A stretch of 30,084 nt of DNA, taken from the IMG/VR virus record IMGVR_UViG_3300035633_000426, positions 1 to 30,084 of that record. One strand, given 5' to 3'. Shown here piece by piece: positions 23,040 to 30,084 of the stretch; position 1 is the first letter of the stretch; each line of letters begins with the position of its first letter. The stretch comes from a virus. The position numbers and the translations under genes were made by a program. The notes under the pieces are model-generated. The model searched no databases and was not told where the DNA came from. It was given only the letters and a program-made list of their open reading frames with translations.

Positions 23040-23323
23040 CAATTAAAGGCATCCTCGTTAGGTAACTAACGTGTAAAATTCCACGATATGCTGGAAACTC
23101 CCGTTAAGCTTTTACTACTACCAGAAATGGAGTAATAATGTAAAAGATAGGGACAATCAGCAGGGAGGAAGTTAATAAACTTCACCCTCAGAGACTGGGT
23201 GTGGAACCCCTTTAAAAATAAAGGGTGATGGTACAGTCCGAACTGTATGGAGACATACAGAGGCTATTTCGCAATAGCCCGCCTAAAGAAAAGAAATCTT
23301 AGGTCATAAAAGTAACAGATTTG
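23040..23323 (+). ncRNA. Group I intron F, no ORF
   Basis: This is a 284-nt group I intron. P1 is GAUGU/GCAUC, and P2 is a CGTTAG/CTAACG hairpin (about 23056-23071). The P element (GATATGCTGGAAACTCCC) starts at about 23085, Q (GGACAATCAGCAGGGAGG) at 23151-23168, R (CCTCAGAGACTGGGTG) at 23186-23201 and S (GGTACAGTCCGAAC) at 23230-23243. The 3' end is placed after TAACAGATTTG because only that G gives the right frame. This ending has one extra base compared with the other introns, and P10 is weak. The 3' domain matches introns A and E. Confidence 0.85.
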
Positions 23324-24776
23324 CCCTGCCGTCGCGGTGACATTGAATACTAACGAATTTGGTGACGTAAAAAGTTTTGCCGTTCTATCGCAAGTAAGAC
23401 CAGATCGAAGAACCATGGACACTACTGCTAGTGGTAGCAACGCGAACTTGGTTGTGGTAAGTGGAACTAATTTAACCCCTACCAGCACTTATCTTCACGG
23501 TGCGTCTTTGGCTGATTTCGCCATTGTTTGTGGCAATTTGCCAGGAGTAACTATTTGGGCTCCAGTTCAAGACGAGTGTTCTCTTGGAACTCTGGACAAC
23601 AACATTGATCAGACCTTGTTCATGGACGAGGTGTTCATCAATAGTGTTGAATTTAGTTACACCACCGGAGCTAACGCCACTGAGAACTACGCTGGTGAGA
23701 CAGACAACAAGATGTGGCTGTTGAATGACGGTAGGTTTGTCAATTATGACTCTTACACTCTTACTGGCGCGGATGTGGCTAATGGTTACGTTGATTTAAC
23801 GCTGGCCATTACTTACACCATTCCAACGCTGTCAACTGGCAAGCGAGGTTTTCTTAGAAAAGATTCTGATGGATTGCCTGCCGCCACTTGGTTTGATTTG
23901 ACGCGAAATGAGATGGTGAATGTTAAAGTAGAGACAGGTGCCGGCGGAGCCGCTGATCAGTTTACCTATTCTGCACCTGGAGCGCAGCACAGACTTCATT
24001 TGCCCACTTCTGTGGAAGGCATTTCTCTTGCTGCTGGAGATATAATCCAGGTGGTTTACTGCGCTGACGGTTACGGTACTGGAACGTCCAATGCGTATTT
24101 TACCGCCCTTGACGACGTTGACAGGCCGGACACCATTGGTGCCATTAGACAGGGTCAAGTTGAAGCGTACATTGTTGGTCCTACTGACGCTTCTTGGGAC
24201 ATTGCTTGGAGATTGACGGGAGTCACAATTACTTGTGATTTGACCCGTGAGGCCTTGCTTGAGTTGGGTCACTTGTCTCCTTATGATAGACCGCTTACCT
24301 TGCCTATACCCATAACCGTAACTGTGGATTCCACAATGGGCGACCTTGAAAACTGGTCTAGGGTTGCCAACCAACTTACAGCGTACAACGCCGACACTTT
24401 GGATGACATTGATTTGGCTGATTTGATGACTGCTGAAGACAATAAGTTGGTTGTTAAGGTGTACGCGCAGACTGATGAAGAAGCAGGTGGAACTGGAGAC
24501 AGCAGAACGCTTCACACCAACACTGATTTGATTGGTCAGAGTTATTTTCTTGATGGGGTGAAGGGCACTTACGCTTCTGCCGGTGAGACGGAGCACGCTC
24601 TTAAAACAATCATCGTGGAGCATTTGAAGATCACTGATGAAGGTGCTACGTTGGATTTGGGTACTAACATGACCCAGACCTTTGGGTTTAGATCAACCAA
24701 CGATTTGTACGTTGTTAAGGGAGATCTTACCATTGGTAACATCACTGGAGATTTTAAAGTTAGAAGGAACGCCTAA
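23324..24776 (+). CDS. Tail tube candidate, main 3' exon
   Basis: This exon of about 483 codons completes the 535-residue product. The frame runs open back to 23324 without a start, so the GTG at 23337 is internal. The protein is beta-rich throughout (AVAVTLNTNEFGDVKSF, VEAYIVGPTDASWDIAWRL, HALKTIIVEHLKITDEG) with no coiled coil, as expected for a tail tube or related virion protein. Gene order supports the call: it follows terminator and neck candidates and precedes chaperone and tape measure candidates. A different major virion protein cannot be excluded. A strong stem-loop follows the stop. Confidence 0.65.
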
Positions 24777-24795
24777 TTCATATAGGTTGATTGAA

Positions 24796-24836
24796 GCGAA
24801 TAAGTGGGGAGCTTTAAACGCTTCCCACTTATTTGC
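24796..24836 (+). terminator. Strong stem-loop after tail tube candidate
   Basis: The 17-base arm 24796-24812 pairs with 24820-24836 through 15 Watson-Crick and two G-U pairs, around a seven-base loop. The following bases (AATTGTTTG) are only moderately T-rich. It probably ends or attenuates transcription after a highly expressed gene, or protects its mRNA. Confidence 0.65.
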
Positions 24837-24869
24837 AATTGTTTGAAGGCAAAAGGAGGAATAAAGGTC

Positions 24870-25121
24870 ATGGATGAAGATAAATCTAGGGAAAAATTGA
24901 AGAGGACTACAGACAACAGGGTTACAAATTTGTTTCAAAAAATATTGGATTTCGTTGAGGTGATATGCCCCACCAAGGAATCTTACAAAGCCATGAGGTC
25001 AAAAATTTTGGGGCTTGGAAACGATTGTATAAGACAGTTGAAAAAAGACATCGATCATTATGAAGTAAAATACAAATCGGTTGGTGAAGAGCTTATAGAA
25101 GTCAGGCGTTCTTCTAAATAA
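24870..25121 (+). CDS. Small helical protein, unknown
   Basis: This 83-residue protein starts at the ATG at 24870, after AAAGGAGGAA; upstream in-frame codons lie inside the stem-loop and are not used. It is highly charged and helical (LFQKILDFVEVICPTKESYKAM, CIRQLKKDIDHYEVKYKSVGEELI). Its place between tube and chaperone candidates suggests a small tail assembly factor. No family recognised. Confidence 0.65.
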   Translation: MDEDKSREKLKRTTDNRVTNLFQKILDFVEVICPTKESYKAMRSKILGLGNDCIRQLKKDIDHYEVKYKSVGEELIEVRRSSK

Positions 25122-25150
25122 GCGGATTTATGGTAAAGGAGGAAATTAAA

Positions 25151-25939
25151 ATGGAAAACAAGGAAACAAAAGAAGATTTAAGAAGGAATTTTATTGGACC
25201 GGATGGAGAAACAGTTTATTACATAAACGTTCCTACTGCAGAAGACATTAGGGGAGCCGATTGGATTTATAGTAAGACCTATACGAAAAGCCTTGTGGAA
25301 GGAATAACGACAAGCGCTGAGATGATGGACATACTCAGAAGAAGAGGCATCATAGGTCCAGAGTTTGAGGAAAGATCCGCGGAGCTTTCAAACGTTTTGA
25401 ACGAGAAAATATTGGCTCTTGAAAATGCGGATTCTTTAGAAGAGAAGAGAGAACTTGCTGTTGAAGTTGCTCGGGCTAGGGAAGAGTTGTTTACTTGGAA
25501 TCAGAGACTTAATGGTCCTATGAACAACACTTGTGAGCAAATTGCTGACGACGCCCGTCTTGAGTATCTCACTTCCGCCATGATAGAGAAAGACAATGAA
25601 GACAAAGATGGATCCAGAAGGGTTTGGGATTCTTATGATTCTTTTCTTATGGAGAAAAACACTCAGCTGGCTTCGAGATCCAGATTTGAAGTTATGATTT
25701 ATCTGCAAGGTCTTGATTCTGATTTCCTCGAAAAAACTCCTGAAGCGTTGGCGCTGAAAGAGATAGAAGACGACGTTATGTCTAAAGCGGAAGAGGTTGT
25801 GCGTGCCGCTCAGGCTATGGAAGAAGAGGAAAAGTTCGTTGAAGAAATTGAGGCTAAAGAAGAGGGTAAAGAAGATAAGGAAGAAAAGCCTAAGAAAAAG
25901 AAAGGTTCTAGAAAAAAGACGACAAAACCTAAAAAATAA
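25151..25939 (+). CDS. Tail assembly chaperone candidate 1
   Basis: This 262-residue protein is started at the ATG at 25151 (GGAGG nine bases upstream) rather than at the in-frame ATG at 25130, which includes the ribosome binding site. Core segments are WIYSKTYTKSLVEGI, ILRRRGIIGPEFEE and RVWDSYDSFLMEKN. The C-terminal 50 residues are a Glu/Lys-rich tail ending KKKKGSRKKTTKPKK. The core is paralogous to the next protein. Two genes between tube and tape measure are typically chaperones that coat the tape measure protein (lambda G and GT role). This one would be the shorter partner. Confidence 0.6.
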   Translation: MENKETKEDLRRNFIGPDGETVYYINVPTAEDIRGADWIYSKTYTKSLVEGITTSAEMMDILRRRGIIGPEFEERSAELSNVLNEKILALENADSLEEKRELAVEVARAREELFTWNQRLNGPMNNTCEQIADDARLEYLTSAMIEKDNEDKDGSRRVWDSYDSFLMEKNTQLASRSRFEVMIYLQGLDSDFLEKTPEALALKEIEDDVMSKAEEVVRAAQAMEEEEKFVEEIEAKEEGKEDKEEKPKKKKGSRKKTTKPKK

Positions 25940-25958
25940 ACTTTGATTGGGCAGTGAA

Positions 25959-26990
25959 ATGGATCTTACTATAAATGAAGTGGAAGAGTATTTGAATTTT
26001 ATATTTCTTGGGAAAAAAATATTTAAACAAGGAGACATTAGCGTTGTATTCATACAGCCTGACAACGAAGTAAAATTGAAGTCAGGTTACGTATATTCTG
26101 AAACTTACAAAAAAGCGATAGACGAAGGGTTGTTGTCTATAAGAGACATAGAGAAGTTGATAGAAGAGAGAAGTTTAATAAGTGAAGAAGAGAAGTTTAA
26201 ACTTGGAAAGTTAAAATCACAGCTGGAAGCCCAACAGTTGCTTTTGTCTAAAACCAAAAAGGTAAAAGCCAACATAGACAGAATTAAGACGGTAATAAGA
26301 GATTTGACTGAAGACATAGCCAAAATTGAGAACAAGAAGTATTCTAAATTGGCGCTGTCTGCTGAAACCAAAGCCGAAGAAGTTAGACAGTTGTTTTTGT
26401 GTTGGGCTTCCACTTATTCTTATGAAGACGATTGCATTTATTCTTCTAAATTGTTTTGGGACACGTACAAAGATTTTTTGAATGAAAAAGACACGTTGAA
26501 AAGATCTATAATTTTGTCTAATTTTTCTGATTTTTACAGAGGGATAGACACAGAGATCATTAGATACATAGCTAGAAGCACCTTATGGAGAATAAGGTTC
26601 ATCACTAGCCAAAAGACGTCGGAAAAACTTTTTGGGGTTCCTACATCTGAATACACTAATGACATGTTGAATTTGGCTTATTGGTCGAATTTCTATCAAA
26701 ACGTGTATGAAATGCTTCCTGAAGACAAGCCGTCAGATTTAATCATTGAAGACGATGAAGCCCTTGACGCTTACATGAAGGGCTATTATGAGGAAAGGAA
26801 TAGAGAGGCGGCGGCTAAGAGAAGCAAAGCTTCAAGAAGCGGCAAGTTGTCAGCTTTTGATAGCGAAGAAGTGATTGTCACTCAGTCCAATGAGTTGTAT
26901 CAAGACATAGAATATGATAAGCCGAAAGAATCGGGGTTAATTAAAGATAGAGCTGATGTAAGGAAGAGGGTTAGACGGGTCAGGAAATAA
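25959..26990 (+). CDS. Tail assembly chaperone candidate 2
   Basis: This 343-residue protein is started at the ATG at 25959, since the in-frame TTG at 25947 has no better site. It shares with the preceding protein YVYSETYKKAIDEGL, LIEERSLISEEE and LFWDTYKDFLNEKD. An inserted coiled coil (about 85-130, LEAQQLLLSKTKKVKANIDRI) and a basic C-terminus (KDRADVRKRVRRVRK) distinguish it. It is encoded in the +1 frame relative to gene 1 and starts independently 19 bases after that stop. It lies 53 bases before the tape measure start. A chaperone role is inferred from order and paralogy. Confidence 0.6.
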   Translation: MDLTINEVEEYLNFIFLGKKIFKQGDISVVFIQPDNEVKLKSGYVYSETYKKAIDEGLLSIRDIEKLIEERSLISEEEKFKLGKLKSQLEAQQLLLSKTKKVKANIDRIKTVIRDLTEDIAKIENKKYSKLALSAETKAEEVRQLFLCWASTYSYEDDCIYSSKLFWDTYKDFLNEKDTLKRSIILSNFSDFYRGIDTEIIRYIARSTLWRIRFITSQKTSEKLFGVPTSEYTNDMLNLAYWSNFYQNVYEMLPEDKPSDLIIEDDEALDAYMKGYYEERNREAAAKRSKASRSGKLSAFDSEEVIVTQSNELYQDIEYDKPKESGLIKDRADVRKRVRRVRK

Positions 26991-27043
26991 AGTTTTTTAT
27001 CTATCTCTGTGTTTTTTTTAATTAATCTTGGAGGACATTTATT

Positions 27044-30000
27044 TTGGCTGATCATAACGTTTACTTTAAAGACGGAGCTACCACAAACAAACCTACCGGC
27101 GGCGGCGAGTCGCCTATTTCTGTCCAAAGACTTAGTAAAGCTCTTCAAGAAGCCCTGTCTAAGCTTTTTGACGCGTCAAAGCTTAGCAAAGCCATAGCAA
27201 ACGAACTGGGTAAAACCGTAAGTTCTATAAACGCTGTGATTTCTAGAGAAGACATCAACAGGTTGTCTAGAGGGCTCGCAGACGAATTTTCAAAAAAAGC
27301 AATTCAATCCATAATTAAATCAGCTCCTGCTCCAGGACAAAAATTTTCAGACAAAGCCATAGTCAGTTCTCTATCTGATTTGAACAGATCCATAGAGAGA
27401 TCTATAAAGGATTTGAGTAAAAAGATGGAGAAATCCACTGGGATTGGTTTAAGTGACAAGGAAATAAATGAATTGTCGAGAGCCGTGTCTGGATCTATAG
27501 AAAGGGTTTTGCCAAAATCTTTGGACAAGGTAACGAGGGACATGGCCCAAAGCACGTCCACCGTTGTTTCCATAGCCAGAAACATGGTTGCTTTGACCAA
27601 CTCCATGAAAAAGATTAGAACTAGCGGTGGGGGAGTGGACGTTAAGGAACTTGGTCCCCTTTTTACTAATTTAAAAAGCCTAATATCTGAATTCAAAAGA
27701 CTTCCAGGTGAAATTAAACAAGCGAGAGATTCCGCTAAAGAGGCCACAAGGGAACAGAAGGAAATATATAGAGAGTTGTCAAAAGCTCTAACTGACGTTA
27801 AGAAAGCCATGACAGAAAGGGTTTCTGGCGTTAGACAGACGGTCGCAGAAGATCCTCAGCGTTTCATTAAATTGTTGGCTAAAGAGTTGCATGCAGCAAT
27901 AAAAGAAGCGTCTTCTTTGAAAGGGACTCAATTGGAAAAGGTTGTTGCCGGTTTGGAAAAAAAGCCAACAAACGTCACTGATTTAACTAAAGTCATAAAA
28001 GATTTACAAAAAGAAATCAAAACTCAAACCAAGTCTGGGGAAGTAGAAATTTCGGGGATGGATAATTTTACCAAGAGAATAGAGGTTCTTAATTCTAGTT
28101 TGAAAAACCTTCCCAAGCCAATTGAAGGAGAGGCTAAGTCGTTTAAGGACTTGGATTTATTTATAAAGAAGTTAGATTTGTTTACAAAAGAATTGTCTGA
28201 CGTTTCAGTGAAGGTTGACGTTGATGTCAAAGGCATAGAAAGAGCAGTTGGGGACAGTTTGGAAAAAGGATTTAAAGATCTTGATTCTAAAATGAAAAAG
28301 CTTTCCATATTGGATCCTAAGGTGTTCAAAAGCAAACTGCTGTATCAAAGCCATTCTCAGTTCGGAAGGGAGCCTATTTCCGGTCACTCTCTTTTAGCTC
28401 GTCCTGGAGTTTTTGAGTCTTACAAAAAGGCAGAAAAGGCGTTTGGGGAGAAAGATTTGGAAGCTTTGCGAAAAGCGATGAGCGAACTTGAGTCCAAGGT
28501 TGGGGATTCTGACAAATTAATGGCTAAATTGATTCAAGAGATTAGAGAGTCTGTGGTTCATTTAGAGAATATAAGCAAGCAAGGCTCTCCTAAATACAGC
28601 AAAGAAATAAAACAGATGTCAGATGACATAGACTCTTTTAAGAAAGAAGTTAACGCGGCCGAGAAATCTTTGGAAAACACCAAGAAAGCTGCGGATTCGA
28701 CTGCCAGTTCTTTAAAAAAGATGGACAAGTCTTTAAAAGACTCCCCCTCAAAATTAACGTATGCGGGGGCTTTGGAAAAGTTGTCTGGATTAAGGGAAAG
28801 ATTCAGCATTTATAAGTATCCTGATAAAGCTCTTGGTCCTAAGAAACCTGGGGAGAGGTATGAATTGGAAGTTGAAAAACCGTTGTCCAAGTTTGGGGCA
28901 AAGGCTTTTAAATCCGTGGAGGACAATATAACGGAACTTTCTAATTCTTTGTATAAATTACAAAGAACCATGATTGATAAAATGGAAAAAGAATTAAGTT
29001 CTGGGTGGAAGATAGTCAGAGAAAGTTCAAAACAGCCTATAGAAGAGTATTTTAAATTGGCCTCCGGAGCTAATTTAAAAACAAGTGGAAAACAGTGGTC
29101 GTTTGAAATAGCCGATGTTGCAGGTTTAAGAAGCGTTCTTGGGCAAAAGGCCACTAGAGGGCAGTCCACGGCGGAGTTGGTCAGATTGTTTAAGGAAGAG
29201 AAAAAAGCTGAGAAGCTTCGTCAGGTTAGGGGCCAAGAATTGAGGGTTGAGGAGATAGCAGGGTGGGTCAAAGCAGCACATAAAGAAAACATAGGCAGAA
29301 TATTTGGCAAAGAACGGGCGCAAGAAGTGATTAAGTTGAGACAAAAACACCCAGCGTCTGTTCCAAGCAAAGAAATGGTTAACGAATTGAATAAGATTTT
29401 GAGTGATTCTTATGATGAAATAACAAGGGTGTTTAAGGAAACCATAGGCGAGAAATACGCTTTGGATAAATTAATGGGAGGCAAAGATCCATTATTGAGA
29501 AAAATTGCCATCCCTGCTGCAAGATTGACTAGCACCGGCGCCTCTGTTTTTGAAACCTCCACTGGAAGTCAGAGGGCTTTGCAAAAATTTGTCACTTTTG
29601 AAAGTGGCTTGGAAAAAATGTTCAAAAAGTTGGGAACGTTGACCAAAGATTTTACTGAAGAAGGCACTGTTTCTTTGGCCGCTAAATATGGCGCCGGCAT
29701 CAGAGACGTTGGTTATAGGCCCGATCCCGGAGCCACTAAACAAGCGGAAGATTTGTCAAGAGACATGATAAAGAATATAGTTAAGTTTGGAGGCAGGGAG
29801 TTTGTGGCTAAAGGATACAAGGCGGCCGCCGTGTCTAAAGGCGCTCAATTGGAGAAGGCGGGGATAACTTCTTTAGAGGATTTTAAGAAGGGAGTTGATG
29901 AAGTATATAAGACGTTACAAAACATCGACAACAAATCAATAGATGAGTTTATGAAGAGAATGGCAGAAGCCGGTTTGTCTGCGTATGACGTGGCAAAAGC

Positions 30001-30084
30001 TTTGGATTCTTTGAAATTTGAAAACGTTTATGACGTTTTGGAAAAGGTGATGACTTCATCAACTCCCTTCTTAAAATCCTCTAA
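27044..30084 (+). CDS. Tape measure protein candidate, 5' part
   Basis: This reading frame starts at TTG 27044, nine bases after GGAGG, and stays open for 1013 codons to the window end. It is long and dominated by charged helices and coiled coils (SLSDLNRSIERSIKDLSKKM, EIKQARDSAKEATREQKEIY, IKQMSDDIDSFKKEVNAAEK). I noticed no cysteine, and no membrane segment appears in the visible part. The length and helical character, directly after tube and chaperone candidates, are those of tape measure proteins, which set tail length and help DNA ejection. A globular patch occurs around residues 690-800. The C-terminus is outside the window. Confidence 0.75.
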   Translation, partial: MADHNVYFKDGATTNKPTGGGESPISVQRLSKALQEALSKLFDASKLSKAIANELGKTVSSINAVISREDINRLSRGLADEFSKKAIQSIIKSAPAPGQKFSDKAIVSSLSDLNRSIERSIKDLSKKMEKSTGIGLSDKEINELSRAVSGSIERVLPKSLDKVTRDMAQSTSTVVSIARNMVALTNSMKKIRTSGGGVDVKELGPLFTNLKSLISEFKRLPGEIKQARDSAKEATREQKEIYRELSKALTDVKKAMTERVSGVRQTVAEDPQRFIKLLAKELHAAIKEASSLKGTQLEKVVAGLEKKPTNVTDLTKVIKDLQKEIKTQTKSGEVEISGMDNFTKRIEVLNSSLKNLPKPIEGEAKSFKDLDLFIKKLDLFTKELSDVSVKVDVDVKGIERAVGDSLEKGFKDLDSKMKKLSILDPKVFKSKLLYQSHSQFGREPISGHSLLARPGVFESYKKAEKAFGEKDLEALRKAMSELESKVGDSDKLMAKLIQEIRESVVHLENISKQGSPKYSKEIKQMSDDIDSFKKEVNAAEKSLENTKKAADSTASSLKKMDKSLKDSPSKLTYAGALEKLSGLRERFSIYKYPDKALGPKKPGERYELEVEKPLSKFGAKAFKSVEDNITELSNSLYKLQRTMIDKMEKELSSGWKIVRESSKQPIEEYFKLASGANLKTSGKQWSFEIADVAGLRSVLGQKATRGQSTAELVRLFKEEKKAEKLRQVRGQELRVEEIAGWVKAAHKENIGRIFGKERAQEVIKLRQKHPASVPSKEMVNELNKILSDSYDEITRVFKETIGEKYALDKLMGGKDPLLRKIAIPAARLTSTGASVFETSTGSQRALQKFVTFESGLEKMFKKLGTLTKDFTEEGTVSLAAKYGAGIRDVGYRPDPGATKQAEDLSRDMIKNIVKFGGREFVAKGYKAAAVSKGAQLEKAGITSLEDFKKGVDEVYKTLQNIDNKSIDEFMKRMAEAGLSAYDVAKALDSLKFENVYDVLEKVMTSSTPFLKSS

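Noticed and set aside
23832-24623. A 263-codon open frame on the minus strand
   Set aside because: It lies fully opposite the tail tube exon, lacks a ribosome binding site and shows no domain; all minus-strand frames in the window look like such shadows.
23337-24776. Tail protein starting at GTG 23337
   Set aside because: The frame extends upstream to 23324 and joins three further exons; the real start is the ATG at 21519 with a strong ribosome binding site.
25920-25960. Programmed frameshift joining the two chaperone candidates at the A-rich end of gene 1
   Set aside because: Gene 2 is in the +1 frame, not -1, and that frame has a TGA stop at 25944-25946 before the gene 2 start, so a shift at the A run (25931-25936) would end before gene 2.
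1-30084. tRNA genes, CRISPR arrays, insertion sequences and integrase attachment sites
   Set aside because: I looked for cloverleaf-like segments, regularly spaced repeats, transposase motifs and an integrase gene and saw none; the dispersed repeats present are explained by the introns.

Overview
The window reads as the structural (late) region of a tailed double-stranded DNA phage. All credible genes lie on the + strand, are tightly packed with purine-rich ribosome binding sites (GGAGG/AGGAG types) and often overlap by 1-4 bases. The order is major capsid protein, small structural proteins, a large fibre/adhesin block, neck and tail-completion type proteins, tail tube candidate, two tail-assembly-chaperone candidates, and the start of a very long coiled-coil protein that fits a tape measure. 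I see no sheath gene between terminator and tube candidates, so a siphovirus-like tail is most likely. No host can be named from the sequence alone.

The most striking content is group I introns. The capsid gene (204-2042) and the tail tube candidate (21519-24776) are each cut by three introns. Intron ends can be set to the base: the exon U pairs with an internal guide G (P1), several P10 pairings fit, and the spliced frames are continuous. The exons left between introns are only 24, 40, 24 and 21 nt. Each gene carries one intron with a LAGLIDADG endonuclease ORF. Each also has a free-standing Vsr-like (EDxHD-type) homing endonuclease with zinc fingers beside it, at 2108-3496 and 19752-21359. 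The introns fall into two sequence subfamilies, both present in both genes.

Layout: 1-254 is a 67-bp inverted repeat around the 3' part of a first capsid intron, possibly a contig-end artefact. 204-2042 is the split capsid gene. 2108-3496 is a homing endonuclease. 3516-4288 holds two small proteins. 4316-15384 is a fibre block with Asp-box propeller, SPRY/lectin-like, second propeller and beta-helix domains, interrupted by a signal-peptide protein and a paralogous pair of small helical proteins. 15402-19713 holds neck and tail-completion candidates plus a permuted papain-like peptidase. 19752-21359 is the second homing endonuclease. 21519-24776 is the split tail tube candidate. 24870-26990 holds a small protein and two paralogous chaperone candidates. 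27044 to the window end is the tape measure candidate.

The fibre genes share small modules (DDDHPQYHTD, DRYYTESEVD, SGTGDIYC, WDRxGTxLTP) and show patches of different base composition, as expected for adhesins rebuilt by module exchange. Their position between capsid and neck genes makes head-surface fibres as plausible as tail fibres. Product calls rest on motif recognition and gene order; no database search was possible.
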